Source of the DNA: Candidatus Ichthyocystis sparus
Lineage (GTDB): Bacteria; Pseudomonadota; Gammaproteobacteria; Burkholderiales; 2013Ark19i
Length of the DNA stretch: 64,000 nucleotides
Reading direction: 5' to 3'
Assembly: GCF_900078745.1 (NCBI RefSeq)
Contig: NZ_FKII01000047.1
Location: 62,001-126,000 of the forward strand
A program made the position numbers and the translations under genes. The notes beneath the pieces were generated by a model. That model ran no database searches and was not told the DNA's origin. It was given only the letters and a program-made list of their open reading frames with translations. Of the stretch, positions 9,572-19,675 are shown piece by piece (the stretch's first letter is position 1; every line of letters starts with the position of its first letter).

Positions 9572-9766
9572 TTACTTAATGTGTGCTATTAGCGAAAAAA
9601 ACACACCCACAAGCATCATAGAAAGGCCAAAAATTCTAATCTTTTGTACAGGCATAGACAAAAGCCTAGAAAAATTTTCTATCCACATCTTAGGAAAGGC
9701 AAATGGCAAAATTCCCTCAAGAACAAAAAAAAGTGCCAAAGCATGGATCAAATTATCCCAATTCAT
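9572..9766 (-). CDS. DUF2065 small membrane protein (YjeT-like)
   Basis: A 64-residue protein with two membrane helices (LALFFVLEGILPFAFP and FGLSMMLVGVFFSLIA). The pattern VLEGILPFAFPKMW and the following RxxG helix match DUF2065. It is commonly encoded directly after hflC, as here (9 bp spacing). Its function is unknown; association with the HflKC complex is suggested only by gene order. Confidence 0.82.
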   Translation of the reverse strand: MNWDNLIHALALFFVLEGILPFAFPKMWIENFSRLLSMPVQKIRIFGLSMMLVGVFFSLIAHIK

Positions 9767-9775
9767 ATAAAAAAC

Positions 9776-10654
9776 CTACTTATCAGTACGTAAAGAATGC
9801 TGAGAGGAAATATACTTGAGCAAATCAATACTAGGATCTAGCACCAAAACATCTGATTTATCATTAAAAGAGTCTTGATAAATAAGCATGCTCTTATAGA
9901 ATCGAAAAAACGAAGGATCACTCTTAAAGGACTTAGCATAAATATCAGCAGCCATGGCATCACCACTACCTTGAATTTCTGCTGCTTTTCTGTAGGCATC
10001 TGCCAAAACAATAAGCCGCTCCTTATCAGCAGATGCACGTATACTTTCAGCCTCACCAAAACCCTGAGCTCTTAACTGACCAGCAACGCGTTCACGTTCG
10101 GCTCTCATACGACGAAAAACAGAATCGCTAACTTCAGGAGGAAAATCGACCCTACGCAACCTAACATCAACAATTTTAACACCAAACTGACGCGCATCAG
10201 CATCAGCACTCTTGTTAACACGCTGCATTATATCGTCACGCTGACCAGAGATAACATCATGTACAGGAAACTTACCAACCTCTTCACGTAAGGCAGAATT
10301 AGTAGTTTGGGTTAAACGAAGTTCAGCAAAAGATAAATTACCAGACATGGTTGTAAGGAACAATTTTGGATCAACGATACGCCACCTCAAAAACGAATCA
10401 ATGTTAATATTTTTCTTCTCGGAGGTAATGAAGCGCTCCGAGTTCTGGGAGTCTAGAACCTGTATACGCTTATCAAAAAACCTAACATTCTCAACAAAGG
10501 GAACTTTAAAATGCAAACCGGGATCCAAAACAACTCTCTTTATCTTCCCAAATTGCAAAACTACCGCCATCTCCCTCTCATCAAGTGTAAACACAGCAAA
10601 GCTTGATATAAATATTACTAAAAACACATAAATGCCCACAAAACGAGAATTCAT
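9776..10654 (-). CDS. hflC: HflC, SPFH membrane protein of the FtsH-regulating complex
   Basis: This has one N-terminal membrane helix (VFLVIFISSFAVFTL) followed by an SPFH/band 7 domain: VLQFGKIKRVVLDPGLHFKVPF, RFITSEKKNINIDSFLRW, and the helical VRLRRVDFPPEVSDSVFRRMRAERERVA region. HflC with HflK surrounds the FtsH protease and modulates its activity at the inner membrane. The ATG directly abuts the hflK stop codon (TAA then ATG), so translation is probably coupled. Confidence 0.95.
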   Translation of the reverse strand: MNSRFVGIYVFLVIFISSFAVFTLDEREMAVVLQFGKIKRVVLDPGLHFKVPFVENVRFFDKRIQVLDSQNSERFITSEKKNINIDSFLRWRIVDPKLFLTTMSGNLSFAELRLTQTTNSALREEVGKFPVHDVISGQRDDIMQRVNKSADADARQFGVKIVDVRLRRVDFPPEVSDSVFRRMRAERERVAGQLRAQGFGEAESIRASADKERLIVLADAYRKAAEIQGSGDAMAADIYAKSFKSDPSFFRFYKSMLIYQDSFNDKSDVLVLDPSIDLLKYISSQHSLRTDK

Positions 10655-11908
10655 TTAACGCCCTCCCCGTTCGCGAGTACCCAAAAGAGAAGACATGGGA
10701 TCACCTTGTTTATGATAGGTTAGGTCTTCTTTAGAAGAATCTGTACGCGATGCAGAAGAAACAGGCTTAGGGGGAGTAGAGGGCGTAGTTTCATCTACGC
10801 TTGGCAAAGAGGAATTAACCTTAGGAGACATAATCTTATCAAGTGGCAAATAGAACACATTCTGGTTAGAATGAGAACTTATGTACAACTTAGAGGAATT
10901 TTTCAATATTTTTTCCATGGAATCCAAGTAAATACGATCCTCCGTTATTTTGGGATTCCTCCTATATGCTTCTAGAATCTGGCTAAATCGGCTAGAATCT
11001 CCCTTTGCCATACTTACTACCCTTTGCTTGTAGCCTTCAGCCATTTGGATTATTCGAGACGCATCACCCTTGGCCCTGGGAATTACAGAATTGGCATAGG
11101 TTTGACCTTCATTCTTTTGCCTTTCCTTATCCTGCACTGCCTTCACAGCATCGCTAAAAGCGTCCTGCACTTGTTCTGGAGGTTGAGCATTTTGTAAATT
11201 AACCTTTATAATCTGAATTCCTGTCCCATATCTATCCAGAATACTTTGTATAAGAGATTGACAAAGATCAGAAATATCAGCTCTTCCTCCATAGAGGACA
11301 TAATCCATGACGTGCCTTCCAACAACTTCCCTCATTGCCGACTCTGAGGCCTTCCTAACCCATTCATCAGGAGTGGAACTGTTGTTAAAGGCAAACTTTC
11401 TAACATCACGCACGCTGTACTGAACAGAAAATTGGATATTAACAATGTTCTCATCATCAGTAAGCATTGTAGCTTCTTCTTTGTCTAAATTATCAGGCGT
11501 GTCATGATATCCAAGCTGAACAGTCCTAACATTTGTTACTTCATAAACCTCGCGACTCTCGATGGGAAACGGCCAATGCCAATGTAACCCAGGACCAAGA
11601 GTTTGAGTATACTTACCAAAACGCAACTCTACGGCCTGCTGACTAGCGCCTACAATGTATAAACCACTCAACAACCAAATAACAATAATTAATACAAAAA
11701 CAACAACGAAGGTAAAGGGAAAACCACCTTCAGAAGGAGACGGGGGTTGGCGATTATCGTTAAAATTGTACTTCTTGGTGGGAGTTTTTACTCCAAATAA
11801 AGACTTCAGTTTATTAAGAAAATCCTGCCAAACCTGCTCTAAGTCAGGAGGAGTTTGCTGATTAAAAATAATGTTCAGCAAAAAGCGCACACCCTGCACA
11901 AATTTCAT
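10655..11908 (-). CDS. hflK: HflK, SPFH membrane protein partner of HflC
   Basis: This is a 417-residue HflK. A cytoplasmic N-terminal part, a membrane helix at about residues 65-88 (FVVVFVLIIVIWLLSGLYIV), then the SPFH domain with AVELRFGKYTQTLGPGLHWH, the ENIVNIQFSVQYSV strand pair and the long helix containing FSDAVKAVQDKERQKNEGQTY. The C-terminal about 60 residues are Ser/Thr/Pro-rich and disordered. The Gly-rich N-terminus seen in E. coli HflK is reduced. It is the first gene of hflK-hflC-DUF2065-purA. Confidence 0.95.
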   Translation of the reverse strand: MKFVQGVRFLLNIIFNQQTPPDLEQVWQDFLNKLKSLFGVKTPTKKYNFNDNRQPPSPSEGGFPFTFVVVFVLIIVIWLLSGLYIVGASQQAVELRFGKYTQTLGPGLHWHWPFPIESREVYEVTNVRTVQLGYHDTPDNLDKEEATMLTDDENIVNIQFSVQYSVRDVRKFAFNNSSTPDEWVRKASESAMREVVGRHVMDYVLYGGRADISDLCQSLIQSILDRYGTGIQIIKVNLQNAQPPEQVQDAFSDAVKAVQDKERQKNEGQTYANSVIPRAKGDASRIIQMAEGYKQRVVSMAKGDSSRFSQILEAYRRNPKITEDRIYLDSMEKILKNSSKLYISSHSNQNVFYLPLDKIMSPKVNSSLPSVDETTPSTPPKPVSSASRTDSSKEDLTYHKQGDPMSSLLGTRERGGR

Positions 11909-12000
11909 AGAAACTTTCTCTTAGTTTTTAGAAAAACACAAAAAGTATACCAAAATGGCAAAATATCTAAGGGAACAACGTACTAACATCTGAGGATAAA

Positions 12001-13368
12001 TTAATACGCATGCACAGGAGCAAGATTTTCAAATCGCGTAATATCCCCAGAAAAATGGAGCCTAACAGTACCAACAGGTCCATTACGTTGTTTGCCTATG
12101 ATAACTTCACATACTCCCTTTTCACGCGAATCTCGATTGTAGTACTCATCACGATATAACATAAGAATAAGATCAGCATCTTGCTCTATTGCCCCAGACT
12201 CTCTAAGGTCATTCATTTGAGGTCTCTTGTCACCACGTTCTTCCACACGACGAGACAATTGCGATAAGGCTATTACAGGACAATTTACTTCCTTAGCCAA
12301 AGACTTAATAGAACGAGAAATCTCCGAAACCGCGTTTGCACGCGTATCACTGTGATTACCAACAGACGACATCAGCTGCAAGTAATCAATAATAACAAGT
12401 CCCAACTTTCCCCCATAGTGTCGATGAAGGCGCCTAACTCTAGCCCTAACTTCATAAGAATTAAGAGAAGCCGACTCATCTATATATATAGGAGCCTCCT
12501 TCAAAAGTCCAAAAGAGGTAATAAGACGTTCCCATTCATCATTACTAAGTTGGGCATTTCTCACTTTGCGCTGATTTAAGCGACTCATAGAAGAAATCAT
12601 TCGCATAGCAAGCTGTGTACTGGACATTTCCATACTAAATATACCAACAGGTAACATTTGCTGCACAGCAATATATTCTGCAATATTCAAAGAAAAAGCC
12701 GTCTTCCCCATGGAAGGCCTTCCAGCAATAACAATCAAATCTCCAGGCTGAAAACCGGAGGTCATATCGTCGAGGTCTACATAACCCGAAGGAACCCCTG
12801 TTATATTGGAGGGACCTGATTCCTGAATTTCCTGCAATCGCTCCATCACATCATCAAGAACAACCTGAATGTCAGAAAAACCAGTAATGCTCTTACCACC
12901 CCTCTCAGCGATGCCAAAAATCTTACGCTCAGACTCATCAAGAATATCACTAGATGAGCGACCACTAGGATGAAAAGCCAACTCAGCAATTTCATTAGAT
13001 AAAGTAATTAGCCTCCGCAAAATTGCTCGATCACGAACAATCTCTGAGTAATGACGTATATTCGCAGCAGAAGGAGTATTCTTAACAATTGCAGCTAAAT
13101 AAGCCATTCCCCCGACAAGATCCAATTGAGAACTATTTTCTAGAGACTCTGACAATGTAACTACATCTATAGGTAGAGAAACATCTACCATCTTCATGAT
13201 ATGAGAAAATATTATTCTATGATCATTTCTGTAAAAATCATTATCCGTAATAACATCAACTACCTTATCCCAAACAGAGCTGTCTAGCATCAACCCGCCC
13301 AACACCGCTTGCTCTGCATCTATTGAGTGTGGAGGAACCCTTAGTAAATTAGTTTCATTAGGAGACAT
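12001..13368 (-). CDS. dnaB: Replicative DNA helicase
   Basis: DnaB unwinds DNA at the replication fork as a hexamer. The N-terminal DnaG-binding domain starts at LRVPPHSIDAEQAVLGGLML, and the RecA-like domain carries Walker A (GRPSMGKTA), Walker B (LVIIDYLQLM), and the LSQLSRRVEERGDKRP ... DLRESGAIEQDAD arginine-finger region. I chose ATG 13368 (MSPNETN), giving 455 residues; upstream in-frame codons to 13416 lie inside pyrF and are not conserved. The start overlaps the pyrF end by 11 bp. Confidence 0.95.
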   Translation of the reverse strand: MSPNETNLLRVPPHSIDAEQAVLGGLMLDSSVWDKVVDVITDNDFYRNDHRIIFSHIMKMVDVSLPIDVVTLSESLENSSQLDLVGGMAYLAAIVKNTPSAANIRHYSEIVRDRAILRRLITLSNEIAELAFHPSGRSSSDILDESERKIFGIAERGGKSITGFSDIQVVLDDVMERLQEIQESGPSNITGVPSGYVDLDDMTSGFQPGDLIVIAGRPSMGKTAFSLNIAEYIAVQQMLPVGIFSMEMSSTQLAMRMISSMSRLNQRKVRNAQLSNDEWERLITSFGLLKEAPIYIDESASLNSYEVRARVRRLHRHYGGKLGLVIIDYLQLMSSVGNHSDTRANAVSEISRSIKSLAKEVNCPVIALSQLSRRVEERGDKRPQMNDLRESGAIEQDADLILMLYRDEYYNRDSREKGVCEVIIGKQRNGPVGTVRLHFSGDITRFENLAPVHAY

Positions 13369-14221
13369 TGACTGCCCTGTACTTATTAATTCGATCACGC
13401 ATAAACAAAGCAACACTAGCAGGTGTTGCTTTTGAGTCTTTAAAAAAACTCATATCTTTAAAAAAATAAGACGGATAGCTTATGGAACGAGAAATCGCCA
13501 CTAAAACTTTATTCCCCCCGGTTGCTTCAATGAGCTTCTCTAAAGACGCACCTTGAACACCGCAGCCCGGAGCCAAAAACCACAAATGAGGATAACTAAG
13601 GCGAATCTCAGAAATAGCATCAGGATATGTTGCACCTACGACCAACCCACAATTATTATATTTTGAACAAAACTTAGATACCAAGCCAGCAACTCTCATA
13701 TATACATTGCAACCATCGTAAAGCGTACACTCTTGTAAATCAGAAGAACCCAAATTTGATGTTTTACATAGAACAAACACTCCCCTATCACCACTTTCTT
13801 GATAAGAGGAAAAGGGAAGTACAGCATCCGCACCTAAGTATGGATTCACAGTCGCAGCATCAGCAGAGTAGCGCTCAAAACACTCTTTAGCATAGCACTC
13901 CGAAGTAAATGGCACATCACCACGCTTTGCATCCAAAATTACAATGATATCAGGATAATGAAGATGTATAAAATCCACCAACCGCCTCACTTCATCTTCA
14001 AAACCGTAAGCAGCAAAGCGCGCAACTTGAATCTTAAAAGCACACACGAAAGGGGCGGTTTGTATAACCAAATCCTTACAGAAGGAAAACAGAGAAGAGC
14101 CATCAAAATCACTGAGGCCCATATAACGGGGATCAGGGTCAATACCAACACACAAGAGCGACGAAACACGCAACTGGTAGGACTCCAAACGCTCCAAAAA
14201 AGGAGCTCTAACAGGCTCCAT
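13358..14221 (-). CDS. pyrF: Orotidine 5'-phosphate decarboxylase (type 2)
   Basis: PyrF makes UMP from OMP. The 287 residues fit the longer type 2 subfamily: LCVGIDPDPRYMG, FKIQVARFAAYG, the catalytic DAKRGDVPFTS (Asp-Lys-Asp), ATVNPYLGADAV, the GLVVGATYP motif and LAPGCGVQGA. It lies between rplI and dnaB, a place where these two genes are normally neighbours, so it was probably moved in. Its 3' end overlaps the dnaB start. Confidence 0.94.
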   Translation of the reverse strand: MEPVRAPFLERLESYQLRVSSLLCVGIDPDPRYMGLSDFDGSSLFSFCKDLVIQTAPFVCAFKIQVARFAAYGFEDEVRRLVDFIHLHYPDIIVILDAKRGDVPFTSECYAKECFERYSADAATVNPYLGADAVLPFSSYQESGDRGVFVLCKTSNLGSSDLQECTLYDGCNVYMRVAGLVSKFCSKYNNCGLVVGATYPDAISEIRLSYPHLWFLAPGCGVQGASLEKLIEATGGNKVLVAISRSISYPSYFFKDMSFFKDSKATPASVALFMRDRINKYRAVNVS

Positions 14222-14260
14222 CTCAACACCAAAAGAATAAAAATCCCAATCTATAAAACA

Positions 14261-14710
14261 TCAAGAGGTTTCACCCAAAACAGAAACAGTTACAGAAAAA
14301 GAAACATCTGGGTGAACCGATATAACGACATCGTGATCGCCTACCGATTTTATAGGTTGAGGAAGACAAATCGACCGCTTTTCAAGTGAGAAACCATTCT
14401 CATTAAGGTGACGTAAGATATCAGCAACACCGACAGAACCAAATAGCCTGCCATCAACCCCAGATTTCTGCGTAATTTGAACTGTCAATCCAGACATTTT
14501 CCTTGAAAGCTCTTGAGCCGCCGTCAACTTACTACGCTGTATCTCTTCAAGTTCTCTACGATGAAGCTCAAATTCTCTTTTGCTTTGCTCCGTAGCACGT
14601 TTTACCTTACCCTTGGGAAGCAAAAAATTACGGGCGTAACCCGCCTTTACAGAAACAACATCACCCAACTTGCCAACCGAAGGAACATTCTCAAGCAAAA
14701 TAACTTCCAC
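14261..14710 (-). CDS. rplI: 50S ribosomal protein L9
   Basis: L9 has the N-terminal [36 protein letters not shown]-like domain, the long connecting helix and the C-terminal domain ([12 protein letters not shown]). I set the start at GTG 14710, because it gives the conserved M-x-V-I-L-L-E start and 149 residues, the usual length, with AAGG upstream. A GTG at 14761 and ATG at 14743 would add 17 or 11 non-conserved residues. It is the last gene of rpsF-priB-rpsR-rplI. Confidence 0.94.
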   Translation of the reverse strand: [149 protein letters not shown]

Positions 14711-14766
14711 AACCGACCTTGTCACACTAGGACCCTTCCTCATTAATTCCAATAAATTCACTTGCC

Positions 14767-15072
14767 CTACTTATGAGCATCCGTATACGGCAACAAAGCC
14801 AGAAACCTAGCTCTTTTTATAGCAGTAGTAAGTTGACGTTGATAAGAAGCACTCGTACCAGTCAAGCGTGCTGGAATAATCTTACCAGTTTCAGTAACAA
14901 AAGATGATAACAAATCAACATCCTTATAATCGATCTCTTTAACATTCTCTGAAGTAAAACGACAAAACTTACGCCTTCTAAAAGACACTCCTCTAGAAGA
15001 ATCACGGCGCTTAGATTTGGTAGCTTTCTTTGCCGCACTCTCCCGAGCAGAGGAAGTTAACTGAGTAGCCAT
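14767..15072 (-). CDS. rpsR: 30S ribosomal protein S18
   Basis: The S18 core is clear from residue 32 on: [20 protein letters not shown], then [20 protein letters not shown] and [14 protein letters not shown]. The ATG at 15072 starts a 101-residue protein with a basic N-terminal extension of about 30 residues ([19 protein letters not shown]), longer than the E. coli protein but usual for some betaproteobacteria. It lies 7 bp after priB. Confidence 0.95.
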   Translation of the reverse strand: MATQLTSSARESAAKKATKSKRRDSSRGVSFRRRKFCRFTSENVKEIDYKDVDLLSSFVTETGKIIPARLTGTSASYQRQLTTAIKRARFLALLPYTDAHK

Positions 15073-15079
15073 AAAAACA

Positions 15080-15406
15080 CTATTCCTTATCACAGAAAAA
15101 CCAAAAAGAATTCACATGGAGAACCGGAGACCTATATATCCCATGCGCACCCCAAAACCCTTCCAATATAACCCCCTTCCCAATGCAAGAGGGAGTAACT
15201 TTTTTATCAAAATCACCACCAACTACCACAAAGCGCACATCAACACTCACCGCCAAAAGAGACTCACATTCTGACTTGGAGGAGGTATGGCGCAAGGTAC
15301 CCTCAACAACAGAAATGCCAGCAGGAGTATAGCGAGGGACAAACAACTCACACAACACACCTGATAAATAAACAAAATTAACCTGGGTAAAATGAGCATA
15401 AAACAC
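15080..15406 (-). CDS. priB: Primosomal replication protein N (PriB)
   Basis: PriB is a small OB-fold single-strand DNA-binding protein for replication restart. The family pattern is present: [29 protein letters not shown], then a strand-rich stretch ending [17 protein letters not shown]. The start is taken as GTG 15406, with a G-rich ribosome site, giving 108 residues, close to the family length. It sits between rpsF and rpsR as in most beta- and gammaproteobacteria, supporting the taxonomic call. Confidence 0.85.
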   Translation of the reverse strand: MFYAHFTQVNFVYLSGVLCELFVPRYTPAGISVVEGTLRHTSSKSECESLLAVSVDVRFVVVGGDFDKKVTPSCIGKGVILEGFWGAHGIYRSPVLHVNSFWFFCDKE

Positions 15407-15419
15407 AACACCCCCCAAG

Positions 15420-15821
15420 CTACACGGAAGCACTCGCTTCAGAAGACTCCTTAGCTGGAACAGGATCATCCAACCCAGCAACCTTCAGGAGAGAACGAGA
15501 CTTCTCTTCCTTCATAATCGGAGAAGGGGAGGAAATTTCCTCATTGCGGCGCACGATAAGGTGCCTCAAAATAGCATCATTGAATCGAAAAGCGTGCTCC
15601 AGCTCGGTAAGAGAATCCTGTGAACATAGAGCATTCATCAGGACGTAGTGTGCTTTATGAATTTTTTCAATAGGGTACGAGAGCTGCCTACGTCCCCAAT
15701 CTTCGAGACGAGACACAGAACCACCCTTACTAAGAATCATATTCATATAGCGATCGACCATTGCTTGAACCTGCTCGCTTTGATCGGGATGTATAATAAG
15801 AACTATTTCATAATAACGCAT
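15420..15821 (-). CDS. rpsF: 30S ribosomal protein S6
   Basis: S6 starts [18 protein letters not shown] at ATG 15821 with a GAGGAG ribosome site. The core [23 protein letters not shown] and [15 protein letters not shown] is intact, followed by a Ser-rich acidic C-terminal tail. In-frame codons continue upstream to 15932, but the homologous protein starts here. First gene of the S6 operon. Confidence 0.95.
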   Translation of the reverse strand: MRYYEIVLIIHPDQSEQVQAMVDRYMNMILSKGGSVSRLEDWGRRQLSYPIEKIHKAHYVLMNALCSQDSLTELEHAFRFNDAILRHLIVRRNEEISSPSPIMKEEKSRSLLKVAGLDDPVPAKESSEASASV

Positions 15822-16193
15822 GCAAATAAACTCCTCACGGAAAAGTCCCCCCCTATAGGGTCTACAATCCGACACAGGGAGACAAGGAGACAAGGACAGT
15901 GGATATTCTAGCCATATTAAATAATATTGCAATCAGTAAAGTATAGATAAGTAAAAAGCTATGTATAGTGCAAACTACATAAAGTGGCGATTTTCATTTT
16001 TTTACAACAAAAAAGATGCTTGATACAAATAACACATTTAGCCCCGAAAAGGCACGTGCACATTGAAAAGTTGGATATAGAAAAGTGATTAATGACATAC
16101 ATAATGGATATTACTCCGTTGAATTTTGGCAAAGCATAAATACCATAGCCATAGTAGTCCAAAATTAGTTGGTAAACAGGAAGGATACTCACC
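15822..16193. other. Divergent promoter region between rpsF and aspA
   Basis: These 372 bp separate the divergent starts of rpsF and aspA and must carry both promoters. An open frame on the minus strand (15959-16195) overlaps the aspA start and has no coding character. I see no clear RNA gene or riboswitch. Confidence 0.5.
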
Positions 16194-17636
16194 ATGGATG
16201 AGAATTGCGTCCGTATAGAACATGACAGTCTAGGAGAGTGGCCAATACCATATAATGTCTATTGGGGAATACATACAGCTCGAGCCATAGATAACTTTCC
16301 TATAACGAGACACTATATAGGGGAAGAGCCACAGTTCGTACGGGCAATAGCAGAGGTTAAAAGGGCCGCTGCAGAGGTCAACATGGAGCTGGGACTGATA
16401 AAAAACGATATTGCGGAGGCAATAATCGAAGCCTGCATAAAAATATCCCAGAATCAATACGATGATCAATTCATCATAGACCCAATACAGGGTGGTGCTG
16501 GTACATCTACCAATATGAACGCTAATGAAATCATCGCCAATCTTGCTTTGGAAATTATGGGGCACGAAAAGGGAAGATACGACATAATACACCCTGTAGA
16601 TGATGTAAATCGCTCACAAAGTACAAATGATGTTTACCCAACAAGCATAAAGATCACTTGCATTAGGATGATTGATGAGTTCTGTTTGTCGGTTAGAGAA
16701 CTATGCGACTCTATAGACAAAAAGGCAACAGAACTAGCAGATGTATTAACAATTGCTCGTACCCAGCTACAGGATGCGGTACCCATAACGCTAAAGCAAG
16801 TTTTTTCTGCTCAAGCAACAATGTTAAGGCGCCTTCTATCTGGCTTTGAGTTTTGTCAGAAATCACTAGGCGACATACACTTAGGGGGGACAGCTATTGG
16901 TACAGGTATAAACACTGAGCCAAGATATGCTGAAATGGCGTGCAATAAGCTATCAGAAATAACAAAATTGAAATTATCTCAAGCATCTGATTATGTAGCG
17001 GCAACACAGGATACAGCGGTATTTGTAGGCTTCTCTAACACAATGAAGCAGTTTGCAATCACCCTCTCTAAAATTTGTAGCGATTTGCGTCTTATGTCTT
17101 CTGGACCGCAGGCCGGGTTCAGTGACATCCAGCTTCCGCCGCGAGCTGCTGGCTCTAGCGTAATGCCAGGGAAGGTTAATCCCATTATTCCAGAAGTTAT
17201 AAATCAGATTTGTTTTCAAGTCATAGGAAATGACCTGACTATATCTATGGCTGCGGAAGGAGGTCAGCTGCAGCTTAATGCTTTTGAGCCAATTATGGCC
17301 AAGTGCCTCTTTGAGAGTTGTCACTACCTAACTACCGGGTGTAGAACACTTAACATATCTTGCATAAGTGGCATAATGGCAGACAGAGAAAAACTAGCGG
17401 ATCGAGTTTCTAGGTCTGTTTCTCTTGCAACAGCACTATCTCCAATAATAGGTTACGAAGAAGCAGCCGGTTTGGCTAAAGCAGCCCTGGAGACTAATCG
17501 TACTATAAAAAGTTTGGCCCTTGAGAGAGCTGTGATTTCAGAAAAAGAAATAGAAGATGCTCTATCAAGCTATTCTTTAACCCATCCATCTCATCAATAT
17601 CCAAGACTTGTTAAGAAGAAGAAAACAGCTAAGTAA
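16194..17636 (+). CDS. aspA: Aspartate ammonia-lyase (aspartase)
   Basis: AspA converts aspartate to fumarate and ammonia. The 480 residues carry the fumarase/aspartase superfamily motifs: GGAGTSTNMNANEIIAN, SQSTNDVYPT, ARTQLQDAVPITL, and the signature GSSVMPGKVNPIIPEVINQ. The IPEV version after MPGKVNP points to aspartase rather than fumarase C (which usually has NPTQ). The ATG at 16194 follows AGGAAGG. With gltIJKL it forms a likely route from imported aspartate/glutamate to the citric acid cycle. A Lys-rich tail ends the protein. Confidence 0.93.
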   Translation: MDENCVRIEHDSLGEWPIPYNVYWGIHTARAIDNFPITRHYIGEEPQFVRAIAEVKRAAAEVNMELGLIKNDIAEAIIEACIKISQNQYDDQFIIDPIQGGAGTSTNMNANEIIANLALEIMGHEKGRYDIIHPVDDVNRSQSTNDVYPTSIKITCIRMIDEFCLSVRELCDSIDKKATELADVLTIARTQLQDAVPITLKQVFSAQATMLRRLLSGFEFCQKSLGDIHLGGTAIGTGINTEPRYAEMACNKLSEITKLKLSQASDYVAATQDTAVFVGFSNTMKQFAITLSKICSDLRLMSSGPQAGFSDIQLPPRAAGSSVMPGKVNPIIPEVINQICFQVIGNDLTISMAAEGGQLQLNAFEPIMAKCLFESCHYLTTGCRTLNISCISGIMADREKLADRVSRSVSLATALSPIIGYEEAAGLAKAALETNRTIKSLALERAVISEKEIEDALSSYSLTHPSHQYPRLVKKKKTAK

Positions 17637-18057
17637 TGGATTAATTCATATAAAGCCACTGTCCTTAAGAGGTGGCTCATCTAAATAAGCAACGTGGAAT
17701 ATTAATCTAGAGGGTGTTGCTGTGCTTGCGTAAATCAAAAATCAATTATATACAACAAACTACCTAAATACATGGAAAATACATTTATCTTCAGACTAAA
17801 AATATAAATAGCAGTAACGTGATCTGCCCAGGGAAAACATACAAAAAAATAAGAACACAAAAATACTAATTCTTACTAATTGTTAACAATACAATCATCT
17901 AAGCACATTATAATAAATTATAGTCCCCAGTTAATTATATCCATACTTTTTGATAAATATAAGTTGTTGCTATAATCATTTTAAATAAGTACATTTGCAT
18001 TAATGATGATTATATTATTTATAAACAAGCAACAAATGTAACAAGAAAGGAAAGTAC
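17637..18057. other. Intergenic region with weak hairpin after aspA
   Basis: A 6-bp inverted repeat (AGCCAC at 17654-17659 and GTGGCT at 17672-17677) lies just past aspA but has no T tract, so it is at best a weak terminator. From about 17740 the sequence becomes much more AT-rich, marking the edge of the accessory block. No gene is seen. Confidence 0.4.
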
Positions 18058-18450
18058 GTGAACCCTATACATTCCAAACTGATGTCACCATCTTCATATT
18101 GTGAGCAACCAATAAAAAGTTCTAACGACAAGTATGAAAATGAATCAATTACTAATTGTATTGGAAGTATTAATGCTGAATGCAGTTCAAAATATACACC
18201 AGTGCTAGAAAGTAGCAGCAACACAGATACTACTGATAATTATAATTCATCACTCCTTACAGATACATCTACATTATTAACTAGATCCCCAATAGGAACT
18301 ACCGCATCTAATCCTGCATTAGCAAAAAAACATATTAATATAAGAAGTTTTCGTGAGAGTAGAAATATAAGAACACCGACTAGTGAGTGTTCAGAAGTAA
18401 ATGTTTCAAAAATAGCGAAAATATTTGATACTGGAGTACTAAAATTATAA
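18058..18450 (+). CDS. Unknown Ser/Thr/Asn-rich protein (130 aa)
   Basis: The GTG at 18058 is preceded by AAGAAAGGAAA. The protein is hydrophilic, rich in Ser, Thr and Asn, with no signal peptide or membrane helix. At residues 69-74 it has D-T-S-T-L-L, an acidic dileucine-like string. The N-terminal composition resembles the two-helix membrane proteins at 23059 and 32845, so it may be a relative that has lost its membrane part, or a short secreted protein. I do not recognise a family. It is isolated, with about 400 and 1200 bp of non-coding sequence on either side. Confidence 0.45.
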   Translation: MNPIHSKLMSPSSYCEQPIKSSNDKYENESITNCIGSINAECSSKYTPVLESSSNTDTTDNYNSSLLTDTSTLLTRSPIGTTASNPALAKKHINIRSFRESRNIRTPTSECSEVNVSKIAKIFDTGVLKL

Positions 18451-19675
18451 AATACACTAACATTACCTGATAATGTACAACTTATGAGATAGAAACAACT
18501 AAAATAATAGTGCAATATTAATACCAAGTAACAATTGATGGGTTAATACATTCTTAGCCCTATAATAACAGGTCGTGCTTACACATAATGTAATCACGAT
18601 CTTAATCTTATAGTGACTTTAAATTTTTTATTTACTTGTTATAAATATTTATTGAGTTGTTTTAAACTTTTATGAATTTTGATGTTTCTATCTCTCATAA
18701 AAAAATATTCATCAAAATTTTAAGTTCACTGAACAAATAAAAAATTTTCCTAATCATATAATTATGACAATTAAATAATATTATTTATTACTTAAATCAC
18801 ATTTATTATGTTAAAACATTCCTACTACAAACAATAAATAAATGAGTGAATAGGAAAGAACGTTAGATAAATATGATATAAATCTATAGACATTTAAAGG
18901 AAAAAAATGACGTACCATATATTATTGAAAATAGTAAGTATTGTATTTTTATATAAAATTATCATATGTGGCACTAAATATGAGTAAACTAATCAATAAA
19001 AGTATAAAATTTAGCGATGTAAGTTTACTTTTTTTATGTGACTCCTAATTATTAAAATAAAGAGGCAAATTTTGTTTTCACTTTTAATATTAATTGAGAC
19101 ATTAATATCTAAATGTAGGTACTTTATTGGGGAAGAAAATATAAATGCTATATGACATATGTAAGACTATGGTAAGTATGTTTCCATAACAGCAAATACG
19201 AAGAAACAGCTGCATCTAGTATTTTATCTCTCAGTTTATTCTTGTCAATAACAGTTAATCTATCAAGTAATAAAGAGAATTTCATGAGTCTGAAAAAGCA
19301 GTAAAATTTAAAGGAATCATTGTAAGATGAAGCTCGAATTGTGAGATTCTGCACAAACACACAGATAAATAGGTAATTATGAAATTAGTTCAAATAAAAA
19401 ACCGCTAATATTAATAGCGCACACAACAAATTTATAAACTACGTTATACATAAATAAGTAATGTAAAGATATACTTATTAGATTAGCAATAGATTATAAT
19501 CGCCCACAAAACATGTTGTTTATCAATAACATGTCCATAGACAAAAATCTATCTAGTGTAGGTATATAAGAAGACGGATATTTAAAAAGTATTATAAATT
19601 ATTTTGTACTAAAAAGTATTAGTTGTTATACTTTATTTGTTATCGTCTAAAGTTAACTTAACTTGAGTGTAATAT
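18451..19675. other. Very AT-rich non-coding stretch
   Basis: More than 1.2 kb without a convincing gene. A short minus-strand open frame at 19148-19360 starts with no ribosome site and resembles nothing I know. No tRNA or perfect terminator is seen. The size and composition suggest decayed accessory DNA plus the upstream region of the 1055-residue gene. Confidence 0.45.

Noticed and set aside
15959-16195. Minus-strand 78-codon open frame upstream of aspA
   Set aside because: It overlaps the aspA start and the divergent promoter region and has no coding character.
16194-17636. Fumarase C instead of aspartase
   Set aside because: MPGKVNPIIPEV and the AGTSTNMNANE block fit aspartase; fumarase C has MPGKVNPTQ.
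19148-19360. Minus-strand 70-codon open frame in the AT-rich gap
   Set aside because: No ribosome site and no recognisable similarity; could be a gene remnant but cannot be supported.
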